The position numbers and the translations under genes were made by a program. The notes under the pieces were generated by a model. It worked only from the letters and a program-made list of their open reading frames with translations. It did no database searches and had not been told where the DNA came from. Below, one piece after another: positions 25,770-35,201 of a stretch of 64,000 bases of DNA (positions are counted from its first letter, which is position 1; the number at the start of each line of letters is the position of its first letter). The stretch covers positions 558,001 through 622,000 of the forward strand of contig CABIZX010000002.1 in NCBI GenBank assembly GCA_902363375.1. Reading direction: 5' to 3'. The DNA comes from Clostridiaceae bacterium. GTDB taxonomy: Bacteria; Bacillota; Clostridia; Clostridiales; Clostridiaceae.

Positions 25770-28373
25770 ATGGAGCAGAAGTTGGATGAGAGACTAGGTT
25801 TAAATAATACACATCCCTTTGAAGTTAATAATGGACAAAATCACAAAGATATAAAATATTCGGTTACTAAAGATGGATATATGGTTATGTTCCTCAAAGA
25901 TGGAATAATAATGGGATTAAAAGAAGTATTAAAGGATAATGTTCCTAATAATGGCATTGTAAAATTTAATGGTGAAGAGCAGTACTTAAATACAGACAAG
26001 ATCAAAACACCTATTCACTTCTTTAAAATAACTTTTAAAGATTCTTTAACTGATGTAGTGATAATAGGAGAAGATGAAGGAGGAGGAAAGAGGAATTATT
26101 TTGGTGCTAACTTACCAAAGGAAGGAATAACTGACATATCAATGTATTCTAGAATAAGGTATAAGGGAGTATATCCTGGTATAGACTTAGTATTTTATTT
26201 TAATAATGAAAAACTAGAATATGACTTTATACTTCAGCCTAGAGCAAATCCTAAAATTATCAATATGGCCTTTGAAGGAATAGATGATATTAAGCTAGAT
26301 AATAGAAAAAATGTAGAGATAAAGGTTAAAAATTGCAATACGTCTATTTTAAGACCTAATGCTTATCAAGTATACAATGGAGTAAAAATAGATGTATCTA
26401 GTAAGTTTAATATTAATGAAAATATCTTATCTATAGATGTGAATAATTATGATAAAGCAATTCCCCTTATTATAGATCCTGTTTTAGGATATTCAACTTA
26501 TCTAGGAGGATTCAATGCAGATATCGGTAATGGAATAGCAAATGATAAGAGTGGAAACACATATGTAACTGGATTCACTAATTCTGTGAATTTTCCAAGT
26601 ACAATACCTGTAATAGGTCAACCTTATAATAATACTGAAGCAATAATTGTAACTAAATATAATCAAATGGGACAGATGATATACTCTACAGTTATAAATG
26701 GAAGTAGTATTGATATAGGAACGGGAATAGTTGCTGATAGTATTGGAAATGTGTATGTCACAGGACAGACTATTTCTCCATCCACTGACTTTCCAACTAC
26801 AGTCACTATAGGAAGTACAAATAATTCCTATGCTATATTTATATTTAAATTAAATACAGCAGGTGATAAGTTAAGTTATTTTACTTATATTAATGGAAAT
26901 GACTCGGACTTAGCTTTTTCTATAGATTTAGATACTAATAATAATGCTTATATAACAGGGGATAGCTTTTCTACAAATTGGGATACCATAATACCTAGTA
27001 ATTATACTAATTTTGGCTCTCCATTAGTAGGAAATATAGCTTTATTTGTATGCAAGTTAAACCAAAGTGGAGATATAAGTTATTTCTCAACCCTTTCAGG
27101 AAATTTTACAACTAGTGGAAGAGGTATAGCTGTAGATAAATTAGGAAGTGCATATATAGGTGGTGAAACATTCTCTACTGTATTTGGTTCTCTAAACCCT
27201 AATATAATAGGTGTTAATGATGGAAGCTCTAAGGCTTTAGCAATTAAACTATCCCCAACAGGAAAAGCATTATCATACTTTACCCTTATTAGTGGCAGTG
27301 GTACAGATGATGGAAGAGATATAGATATAGATACTTTAGGTAATGCCTATATAGTAGGAAATACAAGTTCATCAGATTTTCCAAGAGTTCCAGCAGAAAA
27401 TATAATAGGAACTGCGCCAGGAAGGATATTCGTAAGTAAGCTCGACCCAACAGGAACTTCATTAATATATTCTGTTACACTAGGTGGTGGTGGAGTTAAT
27501 ACTACAGATTTTGTTACTAGTGTAGTTGTAGATAATTGTAATAGAGCATATATAACAGGAGCCACTGATTCTAAGACCTTTCCATTACAAATCCCTATAT
27601 ATCCAGATAAACAAAGAGAGCAAGATGTATTTATAAGTAGACTTAATCCAGAAGGAACTGACTTTGAGTTTTCTACTTACTTTGGTGGAAATGGTAATGA
27701 TATTGGAAATGGAATAGCTGTAAATGCTAGTAATAATATTTACGTCACTGGATTTACTGAGTCTACTAACTTACCTTTAAAATCTTCGCAGCAATCTATG
27801 TTTGGTGGAATCACAGATGCCTTTGTATTGAAAATTCTAGATGCAGATGTGCATGAAGAAATAGACCTTAAGGATATATATAACCTTATTACAAATCCAC
27901 GTCACGACTTAGAAGAGATTAAAAGAGAAATTAGAAATATAGAAAGAGCTCTTAAAGCAACTATAGTTAGAATAGAAGCTAGGAACAGAGAAATACAAAA
28001 CAAGCTTGATTATATATTATCTGTTATTGAATGTGATACCAAATTTGGTTTAACAACAGGTAGAATTAGAAGAGACGGCAGAGAAGGTACTCTGATCATA
28101 AATATAGATAACCATTCAATGAAAACCGCAGAAATAGAAATTTTAAGAAAAAATCGATCTAATGAAAAAGCTTCTGATTCTATTAGTAGAATATTAGTAG
28201 AACCCTATTTAACAAGGGAATTAACATTTGATAATATTCCAGTATTTTATGAAGTAGAAATTAGAGGAATATCATCAGAGCTAGAGGTAAAAGTAGGAGA
28301 GATAGGAAGAGGAGAGGGTTCTCCTTATAGAGATATAAGACTATCTAGAATACCTGAACCAAGGAAAAAATAG
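25770..28373 (+). CDS. SBBP-repeat beta-propeller protein with coiled coil
   Basis: About 867 aa. The N-terminal 200 residues carry a domain often found before SBBP propellers (NNGQNHKDIKYSV, then RYKGVYPGIDLVFYF). Next come several SBBP repeats of about 50-60 residues, each with a DxxGNxYVTG-like strand (KSGNTYVTGFT, SIGNVYVTGQT, ASNNIYVTGFT). Then follows a coiled coil (about 690-745) and a C-terminal beta domain of about 100 residues. No signal peptide or anchor is seen, which is odd for a propeller family that is often secreted. The ATG at 25770 is preferred because AGAAGGAG is 8 bases upstream; an upstream in-frame start at 25611 lacks a ribosome site. It may be a spore or cell-surface structural protein, but that is a guess. 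Confidence 0.8.
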   Translation: MEQKLDERLGLNNTHPFEVNNGQNHKDIKYSVTKDGYMVMFLKDGIIMGLKEVLKDNVPNNGIVKFNGEEQYLNTDKIKTPIHFFKITFKDSLTDVVIIGEDEGGGKRNYFGANLPKEGITDISMYSRIRYKGVYPGIDLVFYFNNEKLEYDFILQPRANPKIINMAFEGIDDIKLDNRKNVEIKVKNCNTSILRPNAYQVYNGVKIDVSSKFNINENILSIDVNNYDKAIPLIIDPVLGYSTYLGGFNADIGNGIANDKSGNTYVTGFTNSVNFPSTIPVIGQPYNNTEAIIVTKYNQMGQMIYSTVINGSSIDIGTGIVADSIGNVYVTGQTISPSTDFPTTVTIGSTNNSYAIFIFKLNTAGDKLSYFTYINGNDSDLAFSIDLDTNNNAYITGDSFSTNWDTIIPSNYTNFGSPLVGNIALFVCKLNQSGDISYFSTLSGNFTTSGRGIAVDKLGSAYIGGETFSTVFGSLNPNIIGVNDGSSKALAIKLSPTGKALSYFTLISGSGTDDGRDIDIDTLGNAYIVGNTSSSDFPRVPAENIIGTAPGRIFVSKLDPTGTSLIYSVTLGGGGVNTTDFVTSVVVDNCNRAYITGATDSKTFPLQIPIYPDKQREQDVFISRLNPEGTDFEFSTYFGGNGNDIGNGIAVNASNNIYVTGFTESTNLPLKSSQQSMFGGITDAFVLKILDADVHEEIDLKDIYNLITNPRHDLEEIKREIRNIERALKATIVRIEARNREIQNKLDYILSVIECDTKFGLTTGRIRRDGREGTLIINIDNHSMKTAEIEILRKNRSNEKASDSISRILVEPYLTRELTFDNIPVFYEVEIRGISSELEVKVGEIGRGEGSPYRDIRLSRIPEPRKK

Positions 28374-28420
28374 TATATTAGTTTAAGTGGATGAATTAAA
28401 AAGTAGTTGAAAGTAAACTT

Positions 28421-28457
28421 AAAGCCAGAAATAATTAAAATATTTCTGGCTTTTTAC
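28421..28457. terminator. Bidirectional terminator, SBBP gene / nitroreductase
   Basis: Arms AAAGCCAGAAATA and TATTTCTGGCTTT with a 7-base loop, then TT; it lies between convergent genes. Confidence 0.82.
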
Positions 28458-28993
28458 TATTCGATTATCTTTAAAATTGTATCTGCAAATTTACGCTTTG
28501 GCATTGCAACATCTTCATCATGATATCCAATAGGCATAACTGAAACAATTTCTTCTGTTTCAGGGATTCCAACGATTTCAGCAACCTTTACTTCATCAAA
28601 GATACCTAAAATAACTGTGCCTAGTCCAAGCTCCTTGGCCTTTAATGAAAAAATCATATTGGATAGCCCACAGTCATACATTTGCCAACCTTCACCCTTA
28701 GGCGAATCAAATTGTCCATCACGGGTATATCCAGACCTGAACTTAACAACACTTGATACCATTATAACAGGAGCTGTTTCGCAAGAATGTTTATTGAAAT
28801 CAGGCATTGCATCTACGATTGCTTTCTTTGTAGCAACATCCTTAACTGCATAATAACGAGTTACTTGAGAGTTTTTCCATGATGGTGCATAAGCAGCGGC
28901 ATTTATTAATTCTTCTATAACCTCATTGCTTACTTCCTTTGAATTAAAGTTACGAATACTTCTTCTTGTTTTTATACACTTTTGAAATTCCAT
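28457..28993 (-). CDS. Nitroreductase-family flavoprotein
   Basis: A 178-aa FMN-binding nitroreductase that would use NAD(P)H to reduce nitro compounds, quinones or flavins. Seen are the N-terminal phosphate-binding RRSIRNF, the APSWKNSQ motif near residue 37 and the C-terminal GLGTVILGIFDE with the loop following. The ATG at 28993 fits GGAG 8 bases upstream; a TTG six codons earlier overlaps that site. Single gene. The substrate is not predictable. Confidence 0.9.
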   Translation of the reverse strand: MEFQKCIKTRRSIRNFNSKEVSNEVIEELINAAAYAPSWKNSQVTRYYAVKDVATKKAIVDAMPDFNKHSCETAPVIMVSSVVKFRSGYTRDGQFDSPKGEGWQMYDCGLSNMIFSLKAKELGLGTVILGIFDEVKVAEIVGIPETEEIVSVMPIGYHDEDVAMPKRKFADTILKIIE

Positions 28994-29327
28994 AATTAAC
29001 ACTCCATTCAATGATTCTATTAAATTAATGTCTAGAACTGCCTCACTTCCAGTTTATGATGCGAGAGGCTTATAGCCTAGACTTAATGTAAGTTTGATTA
29101 AACGTTATTTAAAAATAAAATAATTTATAGAAAAGTTTCACTTTCTACTTGTTCTACTAAAGATAAAATATAGTAAAGGATTACTTTAAAATATTATTGA
29201 ATCATAAAAAACTATTTCCATTACTTTATTATAGTATAGGGTATTAGGGTTATCAAGGAAAAGGCAAATGGAGTAAAGTCATTGCTAGGCTATAGATAAT
29301 GCAATAGCTAAGTCTTTATATAGCAGC
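28994..29327. other. Intergenic region
   Basis: About 330 bases between two leftward genes. It should hold the nitroreductase promoter. I saw no repeat, RNA or ORF worth naming. Confidence 0.3.
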
Positions 29328-29711
29328 TTAATGAGTTTTTCTTTCAAAAAATTTATTATGTAGAAAATAATATAACACTGTTGCAAGAACAATTACTATA
29401 ATTAGTATTTGCACGTTTGGTATATCTTCAGAAAGGTTTACAAGAAATGAATTGAGAATAAATGCAGTGCCAATTAGTAGATTAAAGGTGCCCTCTAATC
29501 GCAGATATTTCTTTCTATCAGCAATTATGTATTTTCTTTCAGTAAACTCTATAGAGCGTCTTAAGCTCCAATTAGGTTTATTTAGAAAAGCACGAAGGCC
29601 AAGATAAAGATAATATAAGCAAATTAAAGCAATGGCATATTCTGGAGTAAGGCTAGACCCTATACTTAAGATTGCAGCTATAGTAATAGCTAAAAATATT
29701 AATGTATCCAT
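29328..29711 (-). CDS. Small four-helix membrane protein
   Basis: A 127-aa protein with four predicted membrane helices (about 3-20, 25-43, 74-92, 100-118) and a basic loop RKYIIADRKKYLRLEG between helices 2 and 3. AAAGGAAG precedes the ATG. I recognise no family. Confidence 0.65.
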   Translation of the reverse strand: MDTLIFLAITIAAILSIGSSLTPEYAIALICLYYLYLGLRAFLNKPNWSLRRSIEFTERKYIIADRKKYLRLEGTFNLLIGTAFILNSFLVNLSEDIPNVQILIIVIVLATVLYYFLHNKFFERKTH

Positions 29712-29783
29712 AGAAACTTCCTTTCATGGTTATTATAAAATTTATCCTTTAAATGTATAATATGGTAAAGGACTGTATAAATC

Positions 29784-29823
29784 AAGCCCCTATAAAAATA
29801 TTTTTGGTATTTTATAGGGGCTT
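29784..29823. terminator. Terminator after the GT8 gene
   Basis: A perfect 14-base stem (AAGCCCCTATAAAA with its complement, 12-base loop) sits just past the GT8 stop on the minus strand. The T-run is weak in that direction. Confidence 0.6.
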
Positions 29824-29830
29824 ATTATTA

Positions 29831-30631
29831 TTAGAGAAGTTCTTTATAGAATACGTCTAAGATTCCAAGATAGTTATCCTTCCAAGGTTTATTTCTTCCA
29901 CAATAATGGATTATTACTGTATTCTCTCTAACCCAATTTAAATCAATTTTTTGTCTCCAATTTTCAGGATCTAGGTTATAAAGAGCAAGATATCTATCAC
30001 TGAGATTATAGACTAAGGAATCTACTGTCTTTGTTTTTGAACCATATAATCCACTTAAAACATCTTGGTCAGGTAAAAGAAGTCTATTTTTATACCTTTC
30101 AATATAATTAAAAACCTCATTAAGATCTTGCTCTTTTCTTAAAAGAGCTAAGTTCATTAGCATAACTCCAGAGTTTATATAGGCACTGTCCTTATCCATG
30201 TCTAAACGATATTCATTTATACGATGAAGTGACTTATTAACATGGGATGCGGCAATGAAGTAATTTCCTTCAAAGTCCATGTTATATAGTTTTTCTAAAG
30301 AATTTATAACTACGATATCAGGATCAAGATAAAGAATTCTATCTAGATTACTAGGAAGATATTTAGATGCAAAAATTCTATAATACATCTCCTTGGGATA
30401 TCTATCTGTAACAGGAGCATCTTTTAGAAACGCATCCTCTATGACAATGGATACAAATTCACACCTAGGATTATCTACGCCTTCATTTAACTGCTTAAAA
30501 TTATCATTTGTAAGGGATTTATGAGCTATATATATTTTAAAATTTGTATTTGGAGTTGAATTTAATATGGATTTCATCATGATGATTAATTGAGGTATGT
30601 AATTTTCATCTAAGGTTACTAATATATTCAT
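29831..30631 (-). CDS. Family 8 glycosyltransferase
   Basis: A 266-aa retaining glycosyltransferase of the GT8 type (LgtC/glycogenin-like), which transfers a sugar from a UDP-sugar. The N-terminal MNILVTLDENYIPQLIIMMK strand-helix is typical, the metal-binding DxD lies in ILYLDPDIVV near 100, and the later metal His and C-terminal motif appear as IIHYCGRNKPW near 240. It is shorter than full LgtC proteins. Single leftward gene. It may decorate cell-surface glycans; the acceptor is unknown. Confidence 0.9.
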   Translation of the reverse strand: MNILVTLDENYIPQLIIMMKSILNSTPNTNFKIYIAHKSLTNDNFKQLNEGVDNPRCEFVSIVIEDAFLKDAPVTDRYPKEMYYRIFASKYLPSNLDRILYLDPDIVVINSLEKLYNMDFEGNYFIAASHVNKSLHRINEYRLDMDKDSAYINSGVMLMNLALLRKEQDLNEVFNYIERYKNRLLLPDQDVLSGLYGSKTKTVDSLVYNLSDRYLALYNLDPENWRQKIDLNWVRENTVIIHYCGRNKPWKDNYLGILDVFYKELL

Positions 30632-31032
30632 AATATCCTACCTTTCTTATATTTAACTATGAGTAAATTAATAGGTTAAAATATTCCGTAAAGGTTACTT
30701 GCCTTAATATAAATCATAACATATTCTAAAAACCTGAAAATGAGATTACTAAAGTATATAATAATTAGCAATACATATTCAGAAGTCTAATAATATATTA
30801 TTACTCACAAATAAGAAAATTATATTACCATAAAAAATCCAAGTCAATGAATATGACAAGTTGTTTATTTAAAAGATACAAATAATTAACAATGTAATAT
30901 AATGATTTAAATACAATAATATGGTTGTAATATGGAGAATAAGATGTTAAGATTAAGCGGTAACCAAATTTGGGGTTGGCTAGGTTACTTATAATTATGG
31001 TTATAAATAGAAACTATCATGGGGGGATAATT
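30632..31032. other. Divergent intergenic region with a leader hairpin
   Basis: About 400 bases between GT8 and the coiled-coil genes. At 30959-30988 GGTAACC pairs with GGTTAC, with CCAA/TTGG inside, in what would be the leader of the rightward genes. No known riboswitch class was recognised. Confidence 0.3.
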
Positions 31033-31650
31033 ATGAAGTTTAAAGATAGCCCAGTAAATATAAAAAAGGTTATAGTCTTAGCTATCATTAGTATTTTTGT
31101 TGGTTCTGGTCTTGGAATTATGGGAAGTGTTCCTAAAGATGAGTTTTCCAAGATAAACGAGAAAAATGAGGTTATGCTTGCTCAGATAAGTGAGCAGGAG
31201 AAGTTATTAGAAGAAAGCAATATATATTTAAATACATTAACTAGCAAAGAAACTGAGCTTAAAGATAAAAAAGAGGAAATTTTAAAGACTGAGAGGGAAG
31301 CTAAAGCTGAGGAAGAAAGATTAGCCAAGGAAGAAGCCGAGAGAGTTGCAAAGGCTGAAGCGGAGGCAAAGGCTGAGAAAGAAAGATTAGACAAGGCAGA
31401 GGCTGACAGGGCAGCAAAGGAAGAAGCAGAAAGAGTAGTTGTAGCTAATACTGGAAGTCAAGGTAGTGGAAGTAATGAAAATTCAGTATCAAATCAAGAA
31501 CCTATAGGAATCATGGTGTGGAAGACTGCTACAGGTAAAAAATATCATAGTATTAACAACTGTGGGAATACAAATTCGAAAAATGCTACATATATAACAA
31601 AAGAGTCAGCTGAATCACAGGGGTTAACCCCATGCTCAAAATGTTACTAG
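31033..31650 (+). CDS. Membrane-anchored coiled-coil protein with Cys-His C-terminal domain
   Basis: About 205 aa from the ATG at 31033 (GGGGGG upstream). One N-terminal membrane helix (about 12-32), a long Glu/Ala/Lys coiled coil (about 35-135) with AEAEAKAEKERLDKAEADRA-type repeats, a Ser/Asn linker, and a C-terminal domain VWKTATGKKYHSINNCGN then TPCSKCY. This last domain (His, Cys, CxxC) is a common extracellular module of Firmicutes and may bind metal. The next gene is a shorter paralogue of its N-terminal half. Likely faces outside. Confidence 0.75.
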   Translation: MKFKDSPVNIKKVIVLAIISIFVGSGLGIMGSVPKDEFSKINEKNEVMLAQISEQEKLLEESNIYLNTLTSKETELKDKKEEILKTEREAKAEEERLAKEEAERVAKAEAEAKAEKERLDKAEADRAAKEEAERVVVANTGSQGSGSNENSVSNQEPIGIMVWKTATGKKYHSINNCGNTNSKNATYITKESAESQGLTPCSKCY

Positions 31651-31662
31651 GAGGTATAGATG

Positions 31663-31914
31663 ATGAAGAATAAAGATTCATTAATTAAAAAGATATCTAT
31701 AGCATTTATAATTATTATAGGAATGATAGTAGGTACTGCTATTAGCACAACTGGAAGAGTAACATATAATGCATCCGAGTTTGATAGGCAATATGAAGAG
31801 AAGTTAAAGCTTTTAGAAGATAAATCACAAGAAGTAAATGAAATTAAGAGTAAGATAACAAGTACTGAAAAATCAATTGAAGATCTAGAATCATTTTTAA
31901 AAGAAAAAGAATAG
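31663..31914 (+). CDS. Short membrane-anchored coiled-coil protein
   Basis: About 83 aa: a basic start KNKDSLIKK, one membrane helix (about 9-30), then a coiled coil. It resembles the N-terminal half of the gene just upstream (KDS...KK, helix ending in G, then a heptad region) but lacks the Cys-His domain. Of two adjacent ATGs the second fits AGGAGG (31649-31654) better. Same transcript as the upstream gene, 12 bases apart. Confidence 0.65.
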   Translation: MKNKDSLIKKISIAFIIIIGMIVGTAISTTGRVTYNASEFDRQYEEKLKLLEDKSQEVNEIKSKITSTEKSIEDLESFLKEKE

Positions 31915-31920
31915 AGTATA

Positions 31921-31956
31921 AAATGGAGGAATATTGATTGTTCCTCCATTTTTATT
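31921..31956 (+). terminator. Terminator
   Basis: Arms AAATGGAGGAA / TTCCTCCATTT with a 9-base loop, then TTTATTT. Confidence 0.85.
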
Positions 31957-32127
31957 TGTAAAAATTTTAATACTAATAATATATATTCTAATTAAAATAA
32001 TACCATTGTGTAAACATAGTGGATTATTTATTGAAAAACTCTAAGATAAATAATAATATACTATATAAAGAAGTATTAAGCTGCCTCATTTGAAGGAAAG
32101 TTTATTTAAAAGGAGTAAAGAAACACT

Positions 32128-32757
32128 ATGGATATAAAAGAATTAATTTATCTTATTCCTGCTATTCTTATTGCAGTATCTCTTCATGAATTTGCTCATG
32201 GGTATGTATCTTACAAATTAGGAGACCCAACACCAAAGGCAACGGGACGTCTTTCGCTGAATCCACTAGCACATCTTGATCCAGTGGGAACGCTATGCCT
32301 TTTATTTTTTCGCTTTGGATGGGCAAAACCTGTAGAAGTAAATCCATATTATTATAAAGATAAAAGAAAAGGGATGGCACTGGTAGGATTAGCAGGTCCT
32401 ATGATGAACTTCCTAATAGCTCTTATATGTGCCTTTGTCATGGGAATAATATTAAAGGTCACAGGAGGATATGCTGGAGATATTACAGTGTTCATTTTTA
32501 AATTTTTTCAGTATACCTATATAATTAACATAGGATTAGGAGCGTTTAACTTAATTCCATTCCCACCACTAGACGGAGCCAAAATTGTAGGAGCTTTATT
32601 ACCAGAAGATAAGTACTTTAAATATATGAAGTATGAGAGATATGGACAATTAATCATCTTTGGACTACTTATGTTTAATTTTTTAGATACACCTTTAGCT
32701 ATGGCGAGAAGTGGAATAGACAAAGTTATATGGGGTATTGTTAATTTTGTTATATAG
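32128..32757 (+). CDS. Site-2 protease-family (M50) membrane metalloprotease
   Basis: A 209-aa compact M50 peptidase with several membrane helices. The zinc motif HEFAH is at residues 20-24, and the third ligand lies in NLIPFPPLDGAKI near 140-152. This short form (without PDZ) is widespread in Firmicutes; some members cut regulatory membrane proteins, but the target is unknown. AAAGGAG lies 12 bases before the ATG, rather far. It is a single gene followed by a 21-base perfect inverted repeat. Confidence 0.92.
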   Translation: MDIKELIYLIPAILIAVSLHEFAHGYVSYKLGDPTPKATGRLSLNPLAHLDPVGTLCLLFFRFGWAKPVEVNPYYYKDKRKGMALVGLAGPMMNFLIALICAFVMGIILKVTGGYAGDITVFIFKFFQYTYIINIGLGAFNLIPFPPLDGAKIVGALLPEDKYFKYMKYERYGQLIIFGLLMFNFLDTPLAMARSGIDKVIWGIVNFVI

Positions 32758-32796
32758 GCAACTATAACTTTAGATTATATTATTGATATTAGAGAA

Positions 32797-32845
32797 AAAG
32801 TGATATTAACTAAATTATTATAATTTAGTTAATATCACTTTAAAA
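32797..32845. terminator. Terminator with 21-base perfect arms
   Basis: Arms begin AAAGTGATATTAACTAAATT and pair perfectly around a 3-base centre. The T-run after it is short (TTTAAAATTT). Confidence 0.65.
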
Positions 32846-33152
32846 TTTATTATCATGTATTATGAACTAACTCAGGATAACATGCTAGCTATGAAGAAAA
32901 CATTATATACAGATTTAATATACATTACAAAAATCAGATATATTCCTGTTAATTACAATATAGTATTATTAAGTAGATGAAGGATAATAAATTTTTTTAT
33001 CGAATATAGTCCTAGTAAAATATCTATATAGCTTTATTTTTATTTTAAAATGTTAACTTTTTAAAGTTTTAAATAGCTGTTATAGTTGTAGAATTTCATT
33101 ATTTGAATTAAGCAGAAAGTTATAGAAAGTTTTACATTTTTCTTAAAAATCC
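32846..33152. other. Intergenic region before the MerR promoter
   Basis: About 300 bases of AT-rich DNA between the M50 terminator and the MerR promoter. Nothing convincing was found. Confidence 0.3.
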
Positions 33153-33183
33153 TTGACGTTCCAGTAGGTGTAAGGTGTTTAAT
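33153..33183 (+). promoter_or_regulatory. MerR-type promoter with 19-base spacer
   Basis: TTGACG at 33153-33158 and TTTAAT at 33178-33183 are 19 bases apart, the over-long spacing that MerR regulators untwist. The spacer holds TTCCAGTAGGTGTAAGG, a partly symmetric MerR-type operator. Confidence 0.72.
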
Positions 33184-33215
33184 TAGCTTAAAATCAATGA
33201 CATGGGGAGGCACAT

Positions 33216-34490
33216 ATGAAAATAAAAGACGCGGAACTGTTAACAGGATTATCTGCAAAGACCATTAGATTTTATGAAAGCGAGGGCTTAATTTCAGTTA
33301 AAAGAAATTCAAATTCTTATAGAGAGTATGATGAAGAAAATATTAGGGAATTAAAAAGAATAAAAATTCTTAGGCAACTTGAAATACCAATTGCAAAGAT
33401 AAAAGAATTTAAAATAGGAAATATTTCTTTAGGAAATATTTTAAAGGAAAAATTAGAAGAGTTAAATAAGGATGAATCAGAACTTGAAAATAAAAAAATT
33501 ACTGTTGAAGCATTATTAAAGGAAGTAAAGAAAAATCCTAATACTGATTTAGAGTTCTATCATGATGATCTTGAATATATCAAAAGCAAAGAATTTACAG
33601 AGTTTTTAGATGAAGTCAAGGAATTAGGGGAAGTTTCATTAACAGCTCAAATTTTCATGACCTTAATGTTAAGTGGACCATTACTATGGCTGTGGCTTAA
33701 TATTACAGATAAAAAATATGACTCCATAGGACTTAATTGTATTATGGCTATATTTAGTACAGTAATATTAACTTTAACTTGGAGAAGATATTTAAAGCAA
33801 CCTAATAAAAAGGTTAAGGGAGCATTTTCTGTATTTATAACTTCAATTTTTATAATAATTTTAACCATTTCTATCTTTGTAGGTATAGGAGCATTGCAAG
33901 AGACTATATTTGTGCCTAAGGACTATCTAATGTTTATGTTTAAACCGCCATATAGTTATTTTGTTTTCTTTTTTGAAATAGAGCTTATGGCAATTTTAGT
34001 TTCAAGGATATATAAAAGGGTAAAAAATGCAGATTTAAAGTGGACTATGGAGCTTTGGGATTTTGCAAAGAAGCACATTATTGTAACCATACTTCTAAAT
34101 GTGTTGCTATTATATATGTGTATCACTGGAATTACTGTGGTGACAGAAAATAAAATTACTGACTATAATTTTTATAATCCAATGGGAAAGGAATACTCCT
34201 ATAGTGATATTTCTAAAGTAGAAGCTGGATTTAAAGGAAAGAAACTTGGTATTTTCCCTAAAAATGCAGGAGATTTTTACTACATAGTAACTTTTAAAGA
34301 TGGAAAAGAAATAAACTTCTACCAAGCTAGTAGTTCTTTTGAAGATACTTATTTAGAACTTGAGATATTTGACAAGCTTATTGTGGATAATGGAAGAGCA
34401 GAAAAGATAGCATCTAAGGAAAATTATGAACTATGTGATTTCGACCAAAGATACGTAGATAGATTTTTAAGGATAATTGATAATAATTAA
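33216..34490 (+). CDS. Membrane-bound MerR-family one-component regulator
   Basis: 424 aa. The N-terminal MerR winged helix is clear (AKTIRFYESEGLISVKRNSN, then YREYDEENI), followed by a dimerisation coiled coil to about 125. Unlike ordinary MerR proteins, it continues with about five membrane helices (145-310) and a C-terminal domain of about 115 residues (YSYSDISKVEAGF) that looks like a bacterial PH-type beta domain. It would hold its DNA-binding domain at the membrane and sense an envelope signal. Its promoter has the classic 19-base spacer, so self-regulation is likely. The flavodoxin gene follows after 43 bases. Confidence 0.85.
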   Translation: MKIKDAELLTGLSAKTIRFYESEGLISVKRNSNSYREYDEENIRELKRIKILRQLEIPIAKIKEFKIGNISLGNILKEKLEELNKDESELENKKITVEALLKEVKKNPNTDLEFYHDDLEYIKSKEFTEFLDEVKELGEVSLTAQIFMTLMLSGPLLWLWLNITDKKYDSIGLNCIMAIFSTVILTLTWRRYLKQPNKKVKGAFSVFITSIFIIILTISIFVGIGALQETIFVPKDYLMFMFKPPYSYFVFFFEIELMAILVSRIYKRVKNADLKWTMELWDFAKKHIIVTILLNVLLLYMCITGITVVTENKITDYNFYNPMGKEYSYSDISKVEAGFKGKKLGIFPKNAGDFYYIVTFKDGKEINFYQASSSFEDTYLELEIFDKLIVDNGRAEKIASKENYELCDFDQRYVDRFLRIIDNN

Positions 34491-34533
34491 TCATATAACT
34501 TAAGGTAAGAGGTTATATAATAGGGGGAAGGAA

Positions 34534-35067
34534 ATGAGTAAAACCGTTGTAGTGTATAAATCTAAATATGGTTCAACTAAGAAATATGCAGAATGGATTG
34601 CTAAAGCATTAAATGCAGATATTTTTGAGACTTCTAAAATTAATGTGAGGGATATGGAAAAGTACTCAACTATTATTTATGGTGGTGGACTTTATGCCAG
34701 CGGGATATCAGGAATATCAACAATAACTAAAGCCTTTGATAGATTAAAAAATAAAAAATTAATTGTATTTACTGTTGGAATTGCTAATCCAAAGACTACA
34801 AATTTTAATGATATCATCAATAAGAATTTTACACCGGAAATGCAACAAGCTATTAAGGTGTTTCACCTTAGAGGGGCGATAGATTATAAAAAACTTAACT
34901 TTATCCATAGAGCTATGATGGCTATGATGAAAAATCATATAAGTAAAACTCCAGAAGATAAAAGAGATGAGGAAACAAAGATGATGCTTGAAACCTATGG
35001 AAAGGCAGTGGACTTTACTAATGAGTCTACAATAAATCCATTGGTGGAAGAGATAAAAAAATTTTAA
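34534..35067 (+). CDS. Flavodoxin-domain protein (HemG-like)
   Basis: A 177-aa flavodoxin-fold protein. The FMN phosphate loop KSKYGSTKKYAEWI lies near residues 8-21, and IIYGGGLYASGISG near 48-61 contacts the flavin. It resembles the menaquinone-dependent protoporphyrinogen oxidase HemG type, but many Firmicute members have no known role in haem synthesis. AGGGGGAAGG stands upstream. It may be co-transcribed with the MerR-type regulator. Confidence 0.87.
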   Translation: MSKTVVVYKSKYGSTKKYAEWIAKALNADIFETSKINVRDMEKYSTIIYGGGLYASGISGISTITKAFDRLKNKKLIVFTVGIANPKTTNFNDIINKNFTPEMQQAIKVFHLRGAIDYKKLNFIHRAMMAMMKNHISKTPEDKRDEETKMMLETYGKAVDFTNESTINPLVEEIKKF

Positions 35068-35088
35068 TATAAATAAAAAAGAATTAAG

Positions 35089-35122
35089 ATGCTATGTTCC
35101 TTTTAACATAGCATTTTGTTTT
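35089..35122 (+). terminator. Terminator after the flavodoxin gene
   Basis: Arms ATGCTATGTT / AACATAGCAT with a 6-base loop, then TTTGTTTTA. Confidence 0.78.
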
Positions 35123-35201
35123 ATATATAAACTATATACATTATATTGAAATAAATAGTACAATTTAAATATATTCGATAGACAGATGGTTTATAAGTTA
35201 G

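Noticed and set aside
30959..30988. Riboswitch before the coiled-coil genes.
   Set aside because: Only one short hairpin; no conserved core of any riboswitch class I know.
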